NCBI RefSeq assembly: GCF_021223605.1
Contig: NZ_CP075175.1
Location: 948,501-1,012,500 of the forward strand
Length of the DNA stretch: 64,000 nt
Reading direction: 5' to 3'
Origin: Paenibacillus sp. 481
GTDB taxonomy: Bacteria; Bacillota; Bacilli; Paenibacillales; Paenibacillaceae
The notes under the pieces were generated by a model. That model was not told the DNA's origin. It saw only the letters and a list, made by a program, of their open reading frames with translations, and did not search any database. Shown in pieces: positions 46,197-57,943 of the stretch; positions within the stretch are counted from its first letter, which is position 1; every line of letters starts with the position of its first letter. The translations under genes were made by a program, and so were the position numbers.

Positions 46197-46326
46197 TGGT
46201 AACGCCCTCCTCGCCTGCCGATTTCGGATTGCGGTAGTCGCTTTCATTGGTATTCTGACCGTCACTTTCATCTGCCATTCAACGTATAGGATGATGAAAT
46301 GTTGCCATTAATGTTAGTTATTATTT

Positions 46327-47640
46327 TTATAAAATAAAAATGAGCACGTAAACCGTCGAGATAAGCAACGAAACGAGCGTAATCGGAACTCCAATTTTCA
46401 AAAATTCCATAAAACTGAACCCATGCCCTTCTCGTTGGGCCATCCCTGATACGATAACGTTCGCAGAAGCCCCGATAATCGTTCCATTGCCACCCAGACA
46501 AGCACCTAGGGCAAGCGACCACCAGAGCGGGTTGAGATCATGTGGTGACGTAATACCCATCTGATTGCCCAAATCTTGCAAGAGCGGAATCATCGTCGCG
46601 ACAAACGGGATATTGTCGATAATAGCTGACGCTACACCCGATACCCACAAAATAAGCATCGCCGTCTTCGTCATATCGCCTTCCGTCACACTTAAGGTCA
46701 TTTGCGCCAACTCTTTAATAACACCCACTTCAACAAGGCCTCCAACTAAAATAAACAAACCAATAAAAAATAATATCGTAATCCACTCCACCTGATGCAG
46801 CGCCTCTTCAAGCTCTTGCTCGTTTCGTAAACCGATCAACATCATGACCGTAGCCCCTGCCATCGCGACAACCGACGCTTCTACGTGGATGACCGAATGG
46901 AGAGCAAAGCCCATAATCGTAAGTAGCAGAACGATGATTGATTTACGTGCTAAGCGGATGTCGGTTAAGTACTGTGTCGCTGACAGCTCCATTAAGGCAT
47001 CACGGTATTTGTCAGACACTTGCAGCTGTTTACGGTACACAAGCGCTAGGATGGCAATTATGACCATCATAATCACTATGACGACCGGGGCTAAATGGAC
47101 CAAGAACATATTAAACGTCAGATGCTTGTTAGCAGAACCAATCATAATGTTAGGCGGATCGCCAATTAACGTTGCCGTCCCCCCGACGTTTGCAGCAATA
47201 ATTTGAGCAATTAAAAAAGGAACCGGATTTACCTGCAACATTCGCGTAATGGAAAATGTAATCGGCACCATTAACAGTACGGTAGTTACATTATCCAGAA
47301 AAGCTGATCCGACCCCTGTCAGCAGTGACAATACAACGAGAATACGCAGTGGTTTTCCCTGTGCTTGTTGGGCAGCTTTAACAGCTACATATTGAAAAAT
47401 CCCACTTTTGTTCGTGATGCCCACCAGAATCATCATCCCAACGAGTAAAAAAATCGTGTTCCATTCAATGTGATGGGTGAAGGCCACATGTACATCTACA
47501 ATTTGCAAAATGAGCATAATTACAGCGCCCAACATCGCAATAATGGCCCGATTAAGTTTTTCTGAGATAATAATGGCGTATGTAATTAAAAACACAATAA
47601 CCGCTATCGACACTTGCCAGTTCGATGCCATAGGCTCCAT
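46327..47640 (-). CDS. ArsB/NhaD-type ion transporter
   Basis: The protein has 437 residues and about 12 helices in two homologous halves. Each has a re-entrant motif: SAFLDNVTTVLLMVPIT with NVGGTATLIGDPPN, and SAIIDNIPFVATMIPLL with LGGNGTIIGASANV. The ion-transporter superfamily includes ArsB, NhaD and the P protein. Substrate cannot be fixed; no arsenic genes are near. ATG at 47640 has AGAGGG 9 bases upstream; other in-frame ATGs within 10 codons are possible. Confidence 0.87.
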   Translation of the reverse strand: MEPMASNWQVSIAVIVFLITYAIIISEKLNRAIIAMLGAVIMLILQIVDVHVAFTHHIEWNTIFLLVGMMILVGITNKSGIFQYVAVKAAQQAQGKPLRILVVLSLLTGVGSAFLDNVTTVLLMVPITFSITRMLQVNPVPFLIAQIIAANVGGTATLIGDPPNIMIGSANKHLTFNMFLVHLAPVVIVIMMVIIAILALVYRKQLQVSDKYRDALMELSATQYLTDIRLARKSIIVLLLTIMGFALHSVIHVEASVVAMAGATVMMLIGLRNEQELEEALHQVEWITILFFIGLFILVGGLVEVGVIKELAQMTLSVTEGDMTKTAMLILWVSGVASAIIDNIPFVATMIPLLQDLGNQMGITSPHDLNPLWWSLALGACLGGNGTIIGASANVIVSGMAQREGHGFSFMEFLKIGVPITLVSLLISTVYVLIFIL

Positions 47641-47809
47641 TTGTCTCATCCCTCTCATTTACGACGTAACATGTATAGCTTATATCACACCATGTGTAAT
47701 AAATTTCCGCAAAATATACTGCTGGCCTCATTTTTCATCTATAACTTGTACTATTTTATAGCGCTTACCCATACTATCTTTACAAAATGGTTTAAAGGAG
47801 TTGTCAAAC

Positions 47810-48205
47810 ATGAACACCGTACAGCATGTTTCAAAATGGAAGTTCGGACATCCGATTCTCGCTGGCGTCACATACGCTTTCATATGGATGGCATTGGGAG
47901 CGCTTGCGTTGTCTGTACTTTTATTTTCCAATTCTACAAATGAAGAATCGTTAACCAAGTATACGTATATCATTCATACGTTTGCTTTGTTAATAGGCGG
48001 ATGGACCGCTGGACGACGCAGCCGCTACAAAGGCTGGTACTATGGTGGCCTTACAGGTCTATTGTATGCACTGCTTATCTTTATTATTGGTTTTTTAGCA
48101 ATGGACAGTGATTTTAATGGCTTACGCATGATTTTGCTTATTGCTGCATTCGGAGTCTCCGCTTTAGGAGGAATATTCGGCGTGAACACGAAGAAGCCAA
48201 ACTGA
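47810..48205 (+). CDS. TIGR04086 family membrane protein (YrzE-like)
   Basis: The protein has 131 residues and four hydrophobic segments (about 20-40, 57-75, 82-100, 108-128), with the conserved LLIGGWTAGRRSRYKGWYYG turn between the second and third. Function is unknown. AAAGGAG is 9 bases before ATG at 47810; a TTG three codons upstream overlaps the site. B. subtilis yrzE holds the same place near yajC. It is divergent from the ArsB/NhaD gene. Confidence 0.85.
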   Translation: MNTVQHVSKWKFGHPILAGVTYAFIWMALGALALSVLLFSNSTNEESLTKYTYIIHTFALLIGGWTAGRRSRYKGWYYGGLTGLLYALLIFIIGFLAMDSDFNGLRMILLIAAFGVSALGGIFGVNTKKPN

Positions 48206-48264
48206 ACATGTAGCTGTCCGTGTCAATAACTAGAAGCACCGATGTGTTATCCCTCTGAATATGC

Positions 48265-48270
48265 TATAAT
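48265..48270 (+). promoter_or_regulatory. Extended -10 promoter for the PAP2 gene
   Basis: TATAAT is preceded by TGC (extended -10), 45 bases before the coding start. No convincing -35 at the usual distance. Confidence 0.6.
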
Positions 48271-48314
48271 AGAGCAGTTATTTATTGATTTGGTTTAAAT
48301 ATAGGGGGATAACC

Positions 48315-49178
48315 ATGGTGTTGTTTCATTCCATGCAATCTGTAACGATGTGGACCATCGCTATCGTTATCGCTTTAGTCTGGTTCGGATCGGGTAAACA
48401 ACCGATTGCGGTAGCTACTTCTTTTGCCCAAACATTGTGGCGCTCTAGACCTTTTTTAATTGCTTTTGTAGGACTCATAGGCGTATTGCTTATTAACAAA
48501 TGGGAACTATCATTGGAACAGCAATTGCAAATTTCTTGGGACTTCACACCGAATATTTATGCCTTGGAAGGTCAGTTTGTGTATGCATTTCAACAGTTAT
48601 TTACGCATCCCCTGCTGACGACATTCGTTGCTTTCTTTTACTTGATCGTGTTTCAAGGACTTATCGTTGCCTCCATTGGCATATACACGGCAAATGGCCA
48701 TGTAAAGATGGCTCAAGCTGTTTGTTACGCAATCATCATTAATTACATTATTGCGATACCATTTTATATTTTATTCCCTGTTAACGAGGTGTGGGCGTAT
48801 CCACCGGCAGGTGTAAGATTTCTAATGCTAGATGCATTTCCGCTATTTGAGGAGTCTTATCGTGCTTATTCAGGCTTGAACAATTGTCTTCCTAGCCTGC
48901 ATACTTCCATATCGGTAACGGTTGCCCTACTTGCCATGCAATCAGGTAACCGCCGCTGGGCTATATTTTCGGTTATCAGCGCTGCTATAATTATTTTTTC
49001 AATCTTCTATTTGGGGATTCACTGGCTAACCGATATGCTAGCTGGGGTTGCGCTAGGCTCATTAGCAGCATGGGGTGGCATGCGATTGGCAGGTTTACAA
49101 CCAGCATGGCTCGGTTCATTACCAAAACGCACTCGTCAAAAGGCACTTACGAAAGCCATTTCTGACCAATCCCATTAG
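48315..49178 (+). CDS. PAP2-superfamily membrane phosphatase (Aur1/IPC-synthase-like)
   Basis: The protein has 287 residues and six or seven helices. The catalytic C-terminal half has CLPSLHTS and GIHWLTDMLAG, with two histidines and an aspartate in the positions of PAP2 phosphatases. The classic K-x6-RP first motif is not evident, which is usual for the Aur1-like branch. It probably hydrolyses or transfers a lipid phosphate at the outer face. AGGGGG is 6 bases before ATG at 48315. No obvious operon partner. Confidence 0.8.
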   Translation: MVLFHSMQSVTMWTIAIVIALVWFGSGKQPIAVATSFAQTLWRSRPFLIAFVGLIGVLLINKWELSLEQQLQISWDFTPNIYALEGQFVYAFQQLFTHPLLTTFVAFFYLIVFQGLIVASIGIYTANGHVKMAQAVCYAIIINYIIAIPFYILFPVNEVWAYPPAGVRFLMLDAFPLFEESYRAYSGLNNCLPSLHTSISVTVALLAMQSGNRRWAIFSVISAAIIIFSIFYLGIHWLTDMLAGVALGSLAAWGGMRLAGLQPAWLGSLPKRTRQKALTKAISDQSH

Positions 49179-49194
49179 CCCGCTGCTATACAAC

Positions 49195-49239
49195 AAAAAA
49201 GCGATGCACTCCTTACAGCAGGAGCAGCATCGCTTTTTT
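49195..49239. terminator. Bidirectional terminator between PAP2 gene and yajC
   Basis: AAAAAAGCGATGC and GCATCGCTTTTTT are exact reverse complements, with an inner CTCC/GGAG pair. It gives a T6 run in both directions. Confidence 0.95.
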
Positions 49240-49280
49240 GTTTTTGCATTATGTAGGCTCGTGCGTTCTTCTAAACTTTA

Positions 49281-49589
49281 TTAAGAAGTAGCGCCTTCCT
49301 CTGTGCTTGCCACATGGCTGATCGAGCTACGCTCAAACGTCAGCTTTGTAACGTCATTGACACGCACTACGACTGTGTCATCAGTCATCTCTACAATCGT
49401 ACCGTGCAAGCCGCCGATCGTAACAATTTTGTCGCCTTTTTTAATCGCACTCAACATCGAGTTGCGTTGCTTTTGCTTCTTCTGCTGAGGACGAATGAGC
49501 AAGAAATAAAATACTGCGAACATTGCGACGAACGGCAACACCATTCCCCAAATGCTTCCGCCAGCTGCATTTGCTGCTGCTATTAACAT
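49281..49589 (-). CDS. yajC: Preprotein translocase accessory subunit YajC
   Basis: The protein has 102 residues with one membrane helix (about 13-33), then IRPQQKKQKQRNSMLSAIKK, the signature just inside the membrane, and a small beta domain (GDKIVTIGGLHGTI). It associates with SecDF-SecYEG. AAAGGGGG precedes the ATG. tgt lies upstream on the same strand, matching the common queA-tgt-yajC order. Confidence 0.95.
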   Translation of the reverse strand: MLIAAANAAGGSIWGMVLPFVAMFAVFYFLLIRPQQKKQKQRNSMLSAIKKGDKIVTIGGLHGTIVEMTDDTVVVRVNDVTKLTFERSSISHVASTEEGATS

Positions 49590-49746
49590 TGTTGTATCCC
49601 CCTTTCCACGTAGTATACATAATACTTAATAACCGAACTATAAACAGACAGCCTGTCCTACGTCAAATTCTCATCTTCTCCTTACGAGTAACCTACGAGT
49701 AACTACGAGACAAGAATTTCATATACGACAGGCGTATCTACTCTTA

Positions 49747-50898
<1,152 letters not shown>

Positions 50899-50930
50899 CT
50901 AACATCATTGAAGTCATCGTAATTTAAGCT

Positions 50931-50961
50931 TTATTCGTTAACCCATTTATTCGTTAACCCA
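50931..50961. repeat. Short perfect direct repeat between queA and tgt
   Basis: TTATTCGTTAACCCA occurs at 50931-50945 and 50947-50961, period 16, next to the queA stop. Confidence 0.85.
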
Positions 50962-50962
50962 C

Positions 50963-52000
50963 TTACTTCGTCTCGTCATAAATGAACATCGCATCACCAA
51001 AGCTAAAGAAGCGGTATTGTTCCTCAATCGCTTCCTTATAAGCAGCCATAATGTGCTCATAACCTCCAAGCGCACTCACTAACATGACCAAAGTAGACTT
51101 TGGCAGATGGAAATTAGTTAGCAACGCGTCTACCATCCGAAAACGGTAGCCTGGATAGATGAAAATATCCGTCCATCCGTCGCAGGCTTGCAACTCACCG
51201 TCAAATCGTCCAGCAGCCGTTTCCAGCGTGCGTGCCGATGTAGTGCCGACCGCGATAACGCGTCCGCCATTCGCCTTAGCTTCATTAATACATGCAGCCG
51301 TTTCCGCAGAAATCTGGTAATACTCTGCATGCATCACATGTTCGTCAACTTTATCAACCGACATTGGACGAAACGTACCTAGACCGACATGAAGTGTTAC
51401 ATAAGCAATCTTGACACCCCGTGCACGAATCTGATCCAACAATTGTTCTGTAAAATGCAAACCCGCTGTCGGTGCCGCAGCAGAGCCTTCATGCTTAGCA
51501 TACACGGTCTGATAACGTTCGCGGTCGCTGAGCTGCTCTTTAATGTATGGCGGCAGTGGCATTTCGCCTAACCGATCTAATATTTCCTGAAAAATGCCGT
51601 TATAACGAAAACGAAGCACTCTTCCGCCCATTTCGCGTACTTCTTCAACTACAGCTTCCAGCTCATCGCCAAAGCGCACTACCGCCCCTTCGCGCAGCCT
51701 TTTACCCGGCTTCACCAACGCTTCCCAACGATCGTCGCCTTCTTGCTTTAACAACAGCACTTCAACCTTCGCTCCCGTGTCTGCTTTAACCCCAAACAGA
51801 CGGGCTGGAATAACGCGCGTATCATTCAAGACGAGTACATCGCCTTCACGTAACAAAGATTCAATTGCCGTAAAAGAATGATGACCGATGTCTCCTGTTT
51901 GACGATTTAGCGTCAACAAACGAGATGATGTTCGATCAAGCAGCGGAGTTTGTGCAATCAAATGTTCTGGTAAATGAAAATCAAATAAGTCCACATTCAT
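50963..52000 (-). CDS. queA: S-adenosylmethionine:tRNA ribosyltransferase-isomerase
   Basis: The enzyme has 345 residues and adds the epoxycyclopentane precursor to preQ1-tRNA using SAM. It begins [14 protein letters not shown], with [23 protein letters not shown] and [20 protein letters not shown] lies about 8 bases before the ATG. It is the first enzyme gene of queA-tgt-yajC. The SpoIID-like gene ends 12 bases upstream on the same strand. Confidence 0.97.
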   Translation of the reverse strand: MNVDLFDFHLPEHLIAQTPLLDRTSSRLLTLNRQTGDIGHHSFTAIESLLREGDVLVLNDTRVIPARLFGVKADTGAKVEVLLLKQEGDDRWEALVKPGKRLREGAVVRFGDELEAVVEEVREMGGRVLRFRYNGIFQEILDRLGEMPLPPYIKEQLSDRERYQTVYAKHEGSAAAPTAGLHFTEQLLDQIRARGVKIAYVTLHVGLGTFRPMSVDKVDEHVMHAEYYQISAETAACINEAKANGGRVIAVGTTSARTLETAAGRFDGELQACDGWTDIFIYPGYRFRMVDALLTNFHLPKSTLVMLVSALGGYEHIMAAYKEAIEEQYRFFSFGDAMFIYDETK

Positions 52001-52011
52001 AGTTGTCCATC

Positions 52012-54213
52012 CTATCGCTTTGCAAGTTCTACATTTTTATAATAGTATTTCAAAATCGCTTCATAGTCATACCCTTTATCCGCTAGCGCCTTAGCTCCCC
52101 ACTGGGACATTCCAACACCGTGTCCATTCCCTTTTCCAATAAACGTAAACGAACCAGACTGTGTGCCTGTTCCTGTAGTTCCTGCGTTTAATGCGGTCGT
52201 CTTCCCTTTACCATTGACGACAACGGTCTTAGATGACACTTTCGAAGTAGTGCCATTCTTGCCGGATACAACGTTGCTACCGCCAACTGTAACTGTCTTT
52301 GTCTTGCCTCCAGCAGTAACGGCTGTGTGCGTGGTTGCTCCCCCCGCAGGCACAACGTCAAACAACGTGCTTGGCAATCCGCCAAATGCATAGCGCAAAT
52401 TGTCCGGATAGCTTACCGCAACAGGCTCACCGTTTACTTCTATTTTCGTTACGCGTCCTGATGGACCACGATCCGTTACTTCAATCGTACGAATCGGACC
52501 GTTTATTTTCGTATTTGTACGTTCTTTTAACCAACTCTCAATTTGAGACGAGGAATAAGGCCCACGCGTCCATTGCAACTCTGTAGATTCCGTCACTTCT
52601 TCCAACACAGCCAGCTCGTCGCCTTTGCCTACTTTTGCAATAGGACTAACATTCGATTGAATGCTCGGATTCGGTCGGACGTTCGTGCCATCGTCCTTCA
52701 CTTTAAGCAGCGCTTGTCCAGAAGAATTACGTCGACTCGTCATCTCTACGACGTCTTCGCGTACGTATCCCGTTTTACCGTTAGCAAGCGACACTCTGTA
52801 CCAAGACTTAGCGCCTGCTTGTACAGCATCATCTGGGCTATCTACGACCTGAAAATACGGATATGAACTACCGTTCCAAATTTCTTTCGGATCGGCTGTC
52901 TTGCCCCCTGCATTGGAATTGAAGATAGCTTCAATAAGCTTGCCGTTATGCAGTAGTACTTCTCCAGTAGTTGCTTCTACAGCAGCACGGATGCTTGGAT
53001 GTTCTTTTTCCAAGCCATAGTAAGCTTGGCTTAAAGTCGTATCGACGACATTGGCGATTTCGAACTTCGTGCCTTGATACAGCGCAAATGTACGCGCGGC
53101 AACCGCTTGCGCCTTAAGTACTTCTGCTGGCCAACTTGAATAAACTTCACCACCAACAACCGATACTAAGTATTGTTCGAACGGTACCTCGTTGACAAGC
53201 GATAATTTACCCTTATGTGCGCCCACTTCCATAATTCCACGGTAAGTGCGTTTACTGCGTTCCGTTACTTTAATTAAATTGTCGCGACTTGACTCGACTG
53301 CCCATTTCGTTGAACCGTGAACGCGATAATGCGCACTCGAAGTTGAAGTAGCATCACCCGCCTCCTCCGTCATATGAAGGAGGGCTCCAGCAGCTCGTAC
53401 AGGCTGTAGCTCCATCGAAACGCCCTTCGCATTCAACTTAGCTTGCACACCAGCTAATTGCTGCTCTGATGCACTGTGCCCTGCCCATACGGACACTTGG
53501 GTCTGACCACCCGCGTCCAATATCGCGACACTTGCATCTATATCTGCATCGAGCAAAGCGCGCAATGCGGATTGCGCACCTTGTAGCGATGGATATGTAC
53601 CCGCCTGTAAATAATGCGGACCGGCTACAGACGCCGGATAGCTGCCAATAAGTGATTGCATAGTACCGTCGCCCGTGAGACGGCTCAAAGCTTGATTCGC
53701 TTCTTGGCTCGTTGCATAGCCACCTGCATAAACCGTATAAAAATCAACACCTCGGCGCTCTACGCGTTCCATATATGCTTGGCCAGACGCCTTCGCTTTT
53801 TTAAGGACAGCTTGTGCGCTCGCTTTATCTTTGTTCTCATACAGCTTGACCTTGTAGTCGTCTAGACTGAAACGAGCCTGCTTAACGCTAAGGCTTTGCG
53901 ATTGAGATCCCTTGCTTGCCTGTGGCTGAACACTTAACGCCTCTGCTGCGGTCAATGTCACTTGATCCGTATTGCCTGGAGAGCGCTTCCCCAAGTTTGC
54001 AAACAAAGCCACACGAATCGTATCGTCGACCGCTAGTTTATTAGCTTGACTAACAGGGAGCTGTAGCTTGGCTTTTCCTGCACTTTTCTCCGCAGCAGCA
54101 ACAGTCGAAATTGCCAGTTCACCTGTCGGTGCAAGCGCCCCGCTCCACAGCAAGGCTCCTGCTACCGTACCGATGGCTATGTTGCGGATAACGTGTCGGT
54201 TGTTGTTATTCAT
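52012..54213 (-). CDS. SpoIID/LytB-domain protein with SPOR repeats and an SH3-like insert
   Basis: This exported protein has 733 residues and a signal or anchor segment at about 10-40. Two SPOR-like repeats (about 112-180 and 200-262) should bind denuded glycan. The SpoIID lytic-transglycosylase domain follows, with [20 protein letters not shown] (catalytic glutamate) near 350. An SH3-like insert lies at about 465-570. A Ser/Thr/Gly-rich stretch (about 625-685) comes before the closing motif [18 protein letters not shown]. subtilis SpoIID is about 340 residues, so this is a much larger relative and may not be the engulfment enzyme itself. GGAGGG is 11 bases before the ATG. Confidence 0.88.
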   Translation of the reverse strand: MNNNNRHVIRNIAIGTVAGALLWSGALAPTGELAISTVAAAEKSAGKAKLQLPVSQANKLAVDDTIRVALFANLGKRSPGNTDQVTLTAAEALSVQPQASKGSQSQSLSVKQARFSLDDYKVKLYENKDKASAQAVLKKAKASGQAYMERVERRGVDFYTVYAGGYATSQEANQALSRLTGDGTMQSLIGSYPASVAGPHYLQAGTYPSLQGAQSALRALLDADIDASVAILDAGGQTQVSVWAGHSASEQQLAGVQAKLNAKGVSMELQPVRAAGALLHMTEEAGDATSTSSAHYRVHGSTKWAVESSRDNLIKVTERSKRTYRGIMEVGAHKGKLSLVNEVPFEQYLVSVVGGEVYSSWPAEVLKAQAVAARTFALYQGTKFEIANVVDTTLSQAYYGLEKEHPSIRAAVEATTGEVLLHNGKLIEAIFNSNAGGKTADPKEIWNGSSYPYFQVVDSPDDAVQAGAKSWYRVSLANGKTGYVREDVVEMTSRRNSSGQALLKVKDDGTNVRPNPSIQSNVSPIAKVGKGDELAVLEEVTESTELQWTRGPYSSSQIESWLKERTNTKINGPIRTIEVTDRGPSGRVTKIEVNGEPVAVSYPDNLRYAFGGLPSTLFDVVPAGGATTHTAVTAGGKTKTVTVGGSNVVSGKNGTTSKVSSKTVVVNGKGKTTALNAGTTGTGTQSGSFTFIGKGNGHGVGMSQWGAKALADKGYDYEAILKYYYKNVELAKR

Positions 54214-54288
54214 TCCGTAAATATCCCTCCATCATCCCACTCATCCTATTCCATTAACCCGTTCATCTTGATGTAACAAGCTAAACCA

Positions 54289-55293
54289 TTACGGTCGCTC
54301 AGGCATCGGCAGTCCTAAATGAGCGTACGCCTGTTGCGTCACCATACGTCCGCGCGGCGTACGTTGCAAGAAGCCGATTTGCAATAAGAACGGTTCATAC
54401 ACATCTTCTATCGTCTGGCTTTCTTCCCCGATCGTAGCCGCAATCGTATCTAGACCGACAGGGCCACCCCTGAAATTCGTGATCATCGTGCGCAACATTT
54501 TGTGGTCGATTTGATCCAAGCCGAGCGGATCGACTTGAATAAGACGCAATGCTTCTTTCGCAATTTCCAGTGTAATGACTCCATCACCTTTTACTTGCGC
54601 AAAGTCCCGCACACGTTTAAGCAAACGGTTCGCAATACGCGGTGTTCCCCGTGACCGCATCGCGATCTCTACCGCCGCATCACCAACAAAGCTCACATTC
54701 AAAATTTCGCCCGCGCGTGTCACAATGTAAGTAAGCTCATCCGTATTATAGAACTCGAGCCGGCTTACGACACCAAAACGGTCACGCAAAGGTGCTGACA
54801 GTAATCCTGCACGCGTAGTCGCACCAATTAGCGTGAATTTAGGCAGATCAAGACGGACCGAACGTGCACTCGGACCTTTTCCAATAATAATATCGAGCGC
54901 AAAGTCTTCCATCGCTGGATAAAGAACCTCTTCAACCGTGCGATGCAAACGATGAATCTCATCTATGAATAGAACATCGCCTTCTTGCAAATTGGTCAAC
55001 AACGCCGCAAGATCCCCAGGTCGCTCAATTGCGGGGCCTGAGGTCGTTCGAATATTTACGCCCAGCTCATTCGCAATAATGTTAGACAGTGTAGTCTTGC
55101 CGAGTCCTGGTGGACCGTACAGCAGGACATGATCCAACGCTTCCTTTCGCATCTTTGCCGCTTCAATAAATATTTTTAAATTTTCTTTCACTTGCGCTTG
55201 CCCGATATATTCAGATAAATAACGCGGGCGAAGACTCAATTCGACCGCTTGGTCTTCCATCATGAAATTGGCCGAAATGATCCGTTCATCCAT
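54289..55293 (-). CDS. ruvB: Holliday junction branch migration helicase RuvB
   Basis: The AAA+ motor has 334 residues, with Walker [12 protein letters not shown], Walker [11 protein letters not shown], sensor 1 LIGATTRAG and the arginine-finger region [13 protein letters not shown]. The winged-helix DNA-binding tail ends [12 protein letters not shown]. It drives branch migration on RuvA. It follows ruvA by 17 bases in ruvC-ruvA-ruvB. Confidence 0.98.
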   Translation of the reverse strand: MDERIISANFMMEDQAVELSLRPRYLSEYIGQAQVKENLKIFIEAAKMRKEALDHVLLYGPPGLGKTTLSNIIANELGVNIRTTSGPAIERPGDLAALLTNLQEGDVLFIDEIHRLHRTVEEVLYPAMEDFALDIIIGKGPSARSVRLDLPKFTLIGATTRAGLLSAPLRDRFGVVSRLEFYNTDELTYIVTRAGEILNVSFVGDAAVEIAMRSRGTPRIANRLLKRVRDFAQVKGDGVITLEIAKEALRLIQVDPLGLDQIDHKMLRTMITNFRGGPVGLDTIAATIGEESQTIEDVYEPFLLQIGFLQRTPRGRMVTQQAYAHLGLPMPERP

Positions 55294-55310
55294 GTAGCGA
55301 TCCCGCCTCT

Positions 55311-55937
55311 CTAACCTTTAAACAATGCTTGTAACGCCTTTTTAATTAACGAATCAGCGCTCTCATCTGCATGTACGCGCTCCTGCAAACCGTGCCACAC
55401 ACGATCCAGCTCTGCGTCTGTATAGCCAAGTGCTTTCAGCGCTTCACGAGCTTCCGACCATGCTTCAACTTCTGTATCAACAGCAACAGTCGGCATATCA
55501 ACAAACAACGACGCTCCAGCTGCCGTTAGATCGAGGCCGATATTGTCGAGCTTATCTTTCAAATCCAAAATAATGCGCTGAGCCGTCTTCTTACCGATAC
55601 CCGGCAACTTCGTTAGAAACACGACGTTTTCTTGTTGGATTGCCATGACTAACGCCTCTGGCTTGCTGCCAGCTAACACGCCGAGCGCCACCTTTGGGCC
55701 AACTCCATTTACATCAATCAAGCGGCGAAATAGCTTCAATTGTTCACGCGAAGAAAAGCCAAACAACAACATCGCATCCTCACGCACATGGTGATGGGTG
55801 TAGACCGTGATATCCCCTTCCATCTTTGTAAACAAATACGGATTGGGCGTAAACACTCGGTATCCGACCCCTTGAACATCTATCACGATATGGTCCGTCT
55901 CAAAATGGGCAACCTGCCCGCGTAAAAAGTCGATCAT
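55311..55937 (-). CDS. ruvA: Holliday junction branch migration protein RuvA
   Basis: The protein has 208 residues: an OB-fold ([20 protein letters not shown]), two helix-hairpin-helix motifs ([29 protein letters not shown]) and a C-terminal RuvB-binding domain ([16 protein letters not shown]). Tetramers hold the four-way junction open. Its ATG overlaps the ruvC stop (ATGA), so the two are translationally coupled. Confidence 0.97.
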   Translation of the reverse strand: MIDFLRGQVAHFETDHIVIDVQGVGYRVFTPNPYLFTKMEGDITVYTHHHVREDAMLLFGFSSREQLKLFRRLIDVNGVGPKVALGVLAGSKPEALVMAIQQENVVFLTKLPGIGKKTAQRIILDLKDKLDNIGLDLTAAGASLFVDMPTVAVDTEVEAWSEAREALKALGYTDAELDRVWHGLQERVHADESADSLIKKALQALFKG

Positions 55938-56437
55938 GGCCGCAAAACTCCATTCAATCTGTCGTTAAGCCCAGACGAATGAGCATGACAAATCGCCACC
56001 GCGAGTGCATCGGCTACGTCATCCGGCTTTGGCACGACTCGTAATTTTAAAAACATTTTTACCATTTCTTGCACTTGCTTCTTTTCTGCCTTACCATAGC
56101 CTACAATAGCTTGCTTCACCTGCATTGGTGTATATTCTGCAACCGGGATACCACGCTTGGCCGCTGCCAAAATGATAACTCCACGTGCTTGTCCCACGGA
56201 AAAAGCGGTCGTTACGTTACGATTAAAAAATAATTTCTCAACTGCCATCGCGTCCGGTTTAAACTGATCAAGCAGTTGCTCCGTCGCTTCGTATACTTGT
56301 ACAAGCCTCATTTCGGGTGCCGTTGTGGACTCCGTTTGGATACATCCGTATTGCACCGGTGTAATTCGGCTGCCTTCCTTATCGACAAATCCGAACCCAA
56401 CGATAGCAATGCCCGGATCAATACCTAAAATGCGCAA
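55934..56437 (-). CDS. ruvC: Crossover junction endodeoxyribonuclease RuvC
   Basis: The resolvase has 167 residues. The four catalytic acids are visible: GIDPG, VEKLFFNRN and the pair in KPDDVADALAVAICH. TTG at 56437 has AGGGAG 9 bases upstream; an ATG 11 codons earlier would lengthen the N-terminus beyond the family norm. Having ruvC before ruvAB is common in Gram-negatives and Paenibacillus but not in B. subtilis, which uses RecU. A LexA-like element overlaps its promoter. Confidence 0.95.
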   Translation of the reverse strand: MRILGIDPGIAIVGFGFVDKEGSRITPVQYGCIQTESTTAPEMRLVQVYEATEQLLDQFKPDAMAVEKLFFNRNVTTAFSVGQARGVIILAAAKRGIPVAEYTPMQVKQAIVGYGKAEKKQVQEMVKMFLKLRVVPKPDDVADALAVAICHAHSSGLNDRLNGVLRP

Positions 56438-56474
56438 AAAAAATCTCTCCCTCACCGAGGTCCGTGTCATAAGC

Positions 56475-56499
56475 GAACATACGTGTTCACTTCATTATA
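56475..56499 (-). promoter_or_regulatory. Promoter of ruvCAB with degenerate LexA-like site
   Basis: TATAAT (56499-56494) is preceded by TGT, an extended -10. Just downstream the plus strand reads CGAACATACGTGTTC (56474-56488). The first 11 bases fit the Gram-positive LexA consensus CGAACRNRYGT, but the right half is displaced by about two bases (GAAC-N6-GTTC). Confidence 0.5.
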
Positions 56500-56603
56500 A
56501 CACAGATCGGGAGGAAGAGAATGAATCATATCGTCTAGTTTGCAAGCACCTTTTCGCACTTGCAAAGCTTATTATGCTGCATAAAATGTGGCTTAAAGCC
56601 CAT

Positions 56604-57770
56604 CTATTTCGATGTTGAAGCTGCTTTTTGAACTTCCGGCTTTTTGAAGGCAGCCTTCAGCATCGGTGGTGTTACAAGCGTCGTCAAAATAATGACAATA
56701 ACGAGTGGCGTGAAATACTTCTCATCAAACAAACCACCAGCTAAACCTGTTGTTGCAATAATCAATGCGACTTCGCCGCGCGATACCATGCCCGCACCAA
56801 TACCTATAGAGCTCTTGCGATCAAAGCCAGTTAAGCGTGCGCCTAAACCGCAACCTACCAATTTAGTGATAATAGCAATTATTGTAAATAATACAATGAA
56901 CCACATATGCTCACCAATACCTACAAATGTAACCTTCAATCCGACGCTAACAAAGAAAATCGGGACGAAGATCGCATATGCAATTGGCTCAAGGCGGTGT
57001 TCCACCTCATGTTTGAAATTCGTTTGCGAAATGGCGATACCAGCAGCAAAAGCACCAATGATACCTGCTACACCCAGATAATGCGCTCCGTATGAGAAGA
57101 AGAAGCAAATAATGAGCGCCGCACTAATAACAGCTTCAGTTACTTGTAGCGGTGCCAACCACTTCATTACACGTGGAACTACAAAAATGCTAAGTAAAAT
57201 GGCTCCAGCAAAGAACAGTACTTTTTTACCAACAATTAGACCTAAAGAAGCATCTCCACCAGCGCCAAGTAAACTAAGCATGAACGCCAGTAAAATAACG
57301 ACCAAAATATCGTCTACAACAGCAGCACCTAAAATAGTCGTGCCTTCACGTGAGCTTAACTGGCCTAAATCTTTAAGCGTTTGGACCGAAATACTTACGG
57401 ATGTGGCACACAATAGCAGACCAATAAACAACGAATGTTCACTGGAGAGTCCAAACAAAAGACCTCCACTATATCCACCGATAAACGGTAAAATTACGCC
57501 ACCAATTGCAACAGCAAATGCTGCTTTCCAGTTACGTTTCAATTGGTCAAGATCGGTTTCAAGTCCGGCGATGAACATTAATAAGATGACCCCGATTTCA
57601 GCCATTTCAGTAATAAGTGCACCATCATTTACCCAGCCCAGTACAGCCGGACCGATAATAATCCCGATAAGTAGCTTGCCGAGAACAGATGGTTGACCAA
57701 GTCGAACCGCTAAGTCCCCCGCCAGCTTTGTCGAGACTAAAATGATGAGTAGCATGAGCACTAAAGTCAT
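56604..57770 (-). CDS. CPA2 family cation:proton antiporter
   Basis: The protein has 388 residues and about 12-13 helices. The double aspartate in AAVVDDILVVILLA marks the electrogenic, two-acid CPA2 type, with VPIFFVSVGLKV later. No RCK/TrkA-N domain follows, unlike KefB/C. It should exchange Na+ or K+ for protons. ATG at 57770 has AAAGGGG 7 bases upstream; another ATG two codons earlier is too close. It stands alone between ruvC and bofC. Confidence 0.88.
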   Translation of the reverse strand: MTLVLMLLIILVSTKLAGDLAVRLGQPSVLGKLLIGIIIGPAVLGWVNDGALITEMAEIGVILLMFIAGLETDLDQLKRNWKAAFAVAIGGVILPFIGGYSGGLLFGLSSEHSLFIGLLLCATSVSISVQTLKDLGQLSSREGTTILGAAVVDDILVVILLAFMLSLLGAGGDASLGLIVGKKVLFFAGAILLSIFVVPRVMKWLAPLQVTEAVISAALIICFFFSYGAHYLGVAGIIGAFAAGIAISQTNFKHEVEHRLEPIAYAIFVPIFFVSVGLKVTFVGIGEHMWFIVLFTIIAIITKLVGCGLGARLTGFDRKSSIGIGAGMVSRGEVALIIATTGLAGGLFDEKYFTPLVIVIILTTLVTPPMLKAAFKKPEVQKAASTSK

Positions 57771-57886
57771 GAGCATACCCCTTTCCGGTGTTTATTTATT
57801 ATGACCGTAAACCGACATTTCCTTTGGTGTCACTCGCGTTAATCCATACCATTTCTACAAAAATCGACATGTTTCGCTTAGAAACC

Positions 57887-57917
57887 AAAAAAAGAAGGAC
57901 GTCGGTTACGGCGTCCT
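57887..57917 (-). terminator. Terminator after bofC
   Basis: AGGACG and CGTCCT arms enclose a 10-base loop, and a T-rich run of nine bases follows on the minus strand. Confidence 0.85.
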
Positions 57918-57943
57918 ACCTTTTCTCATCTATACGTAATACG

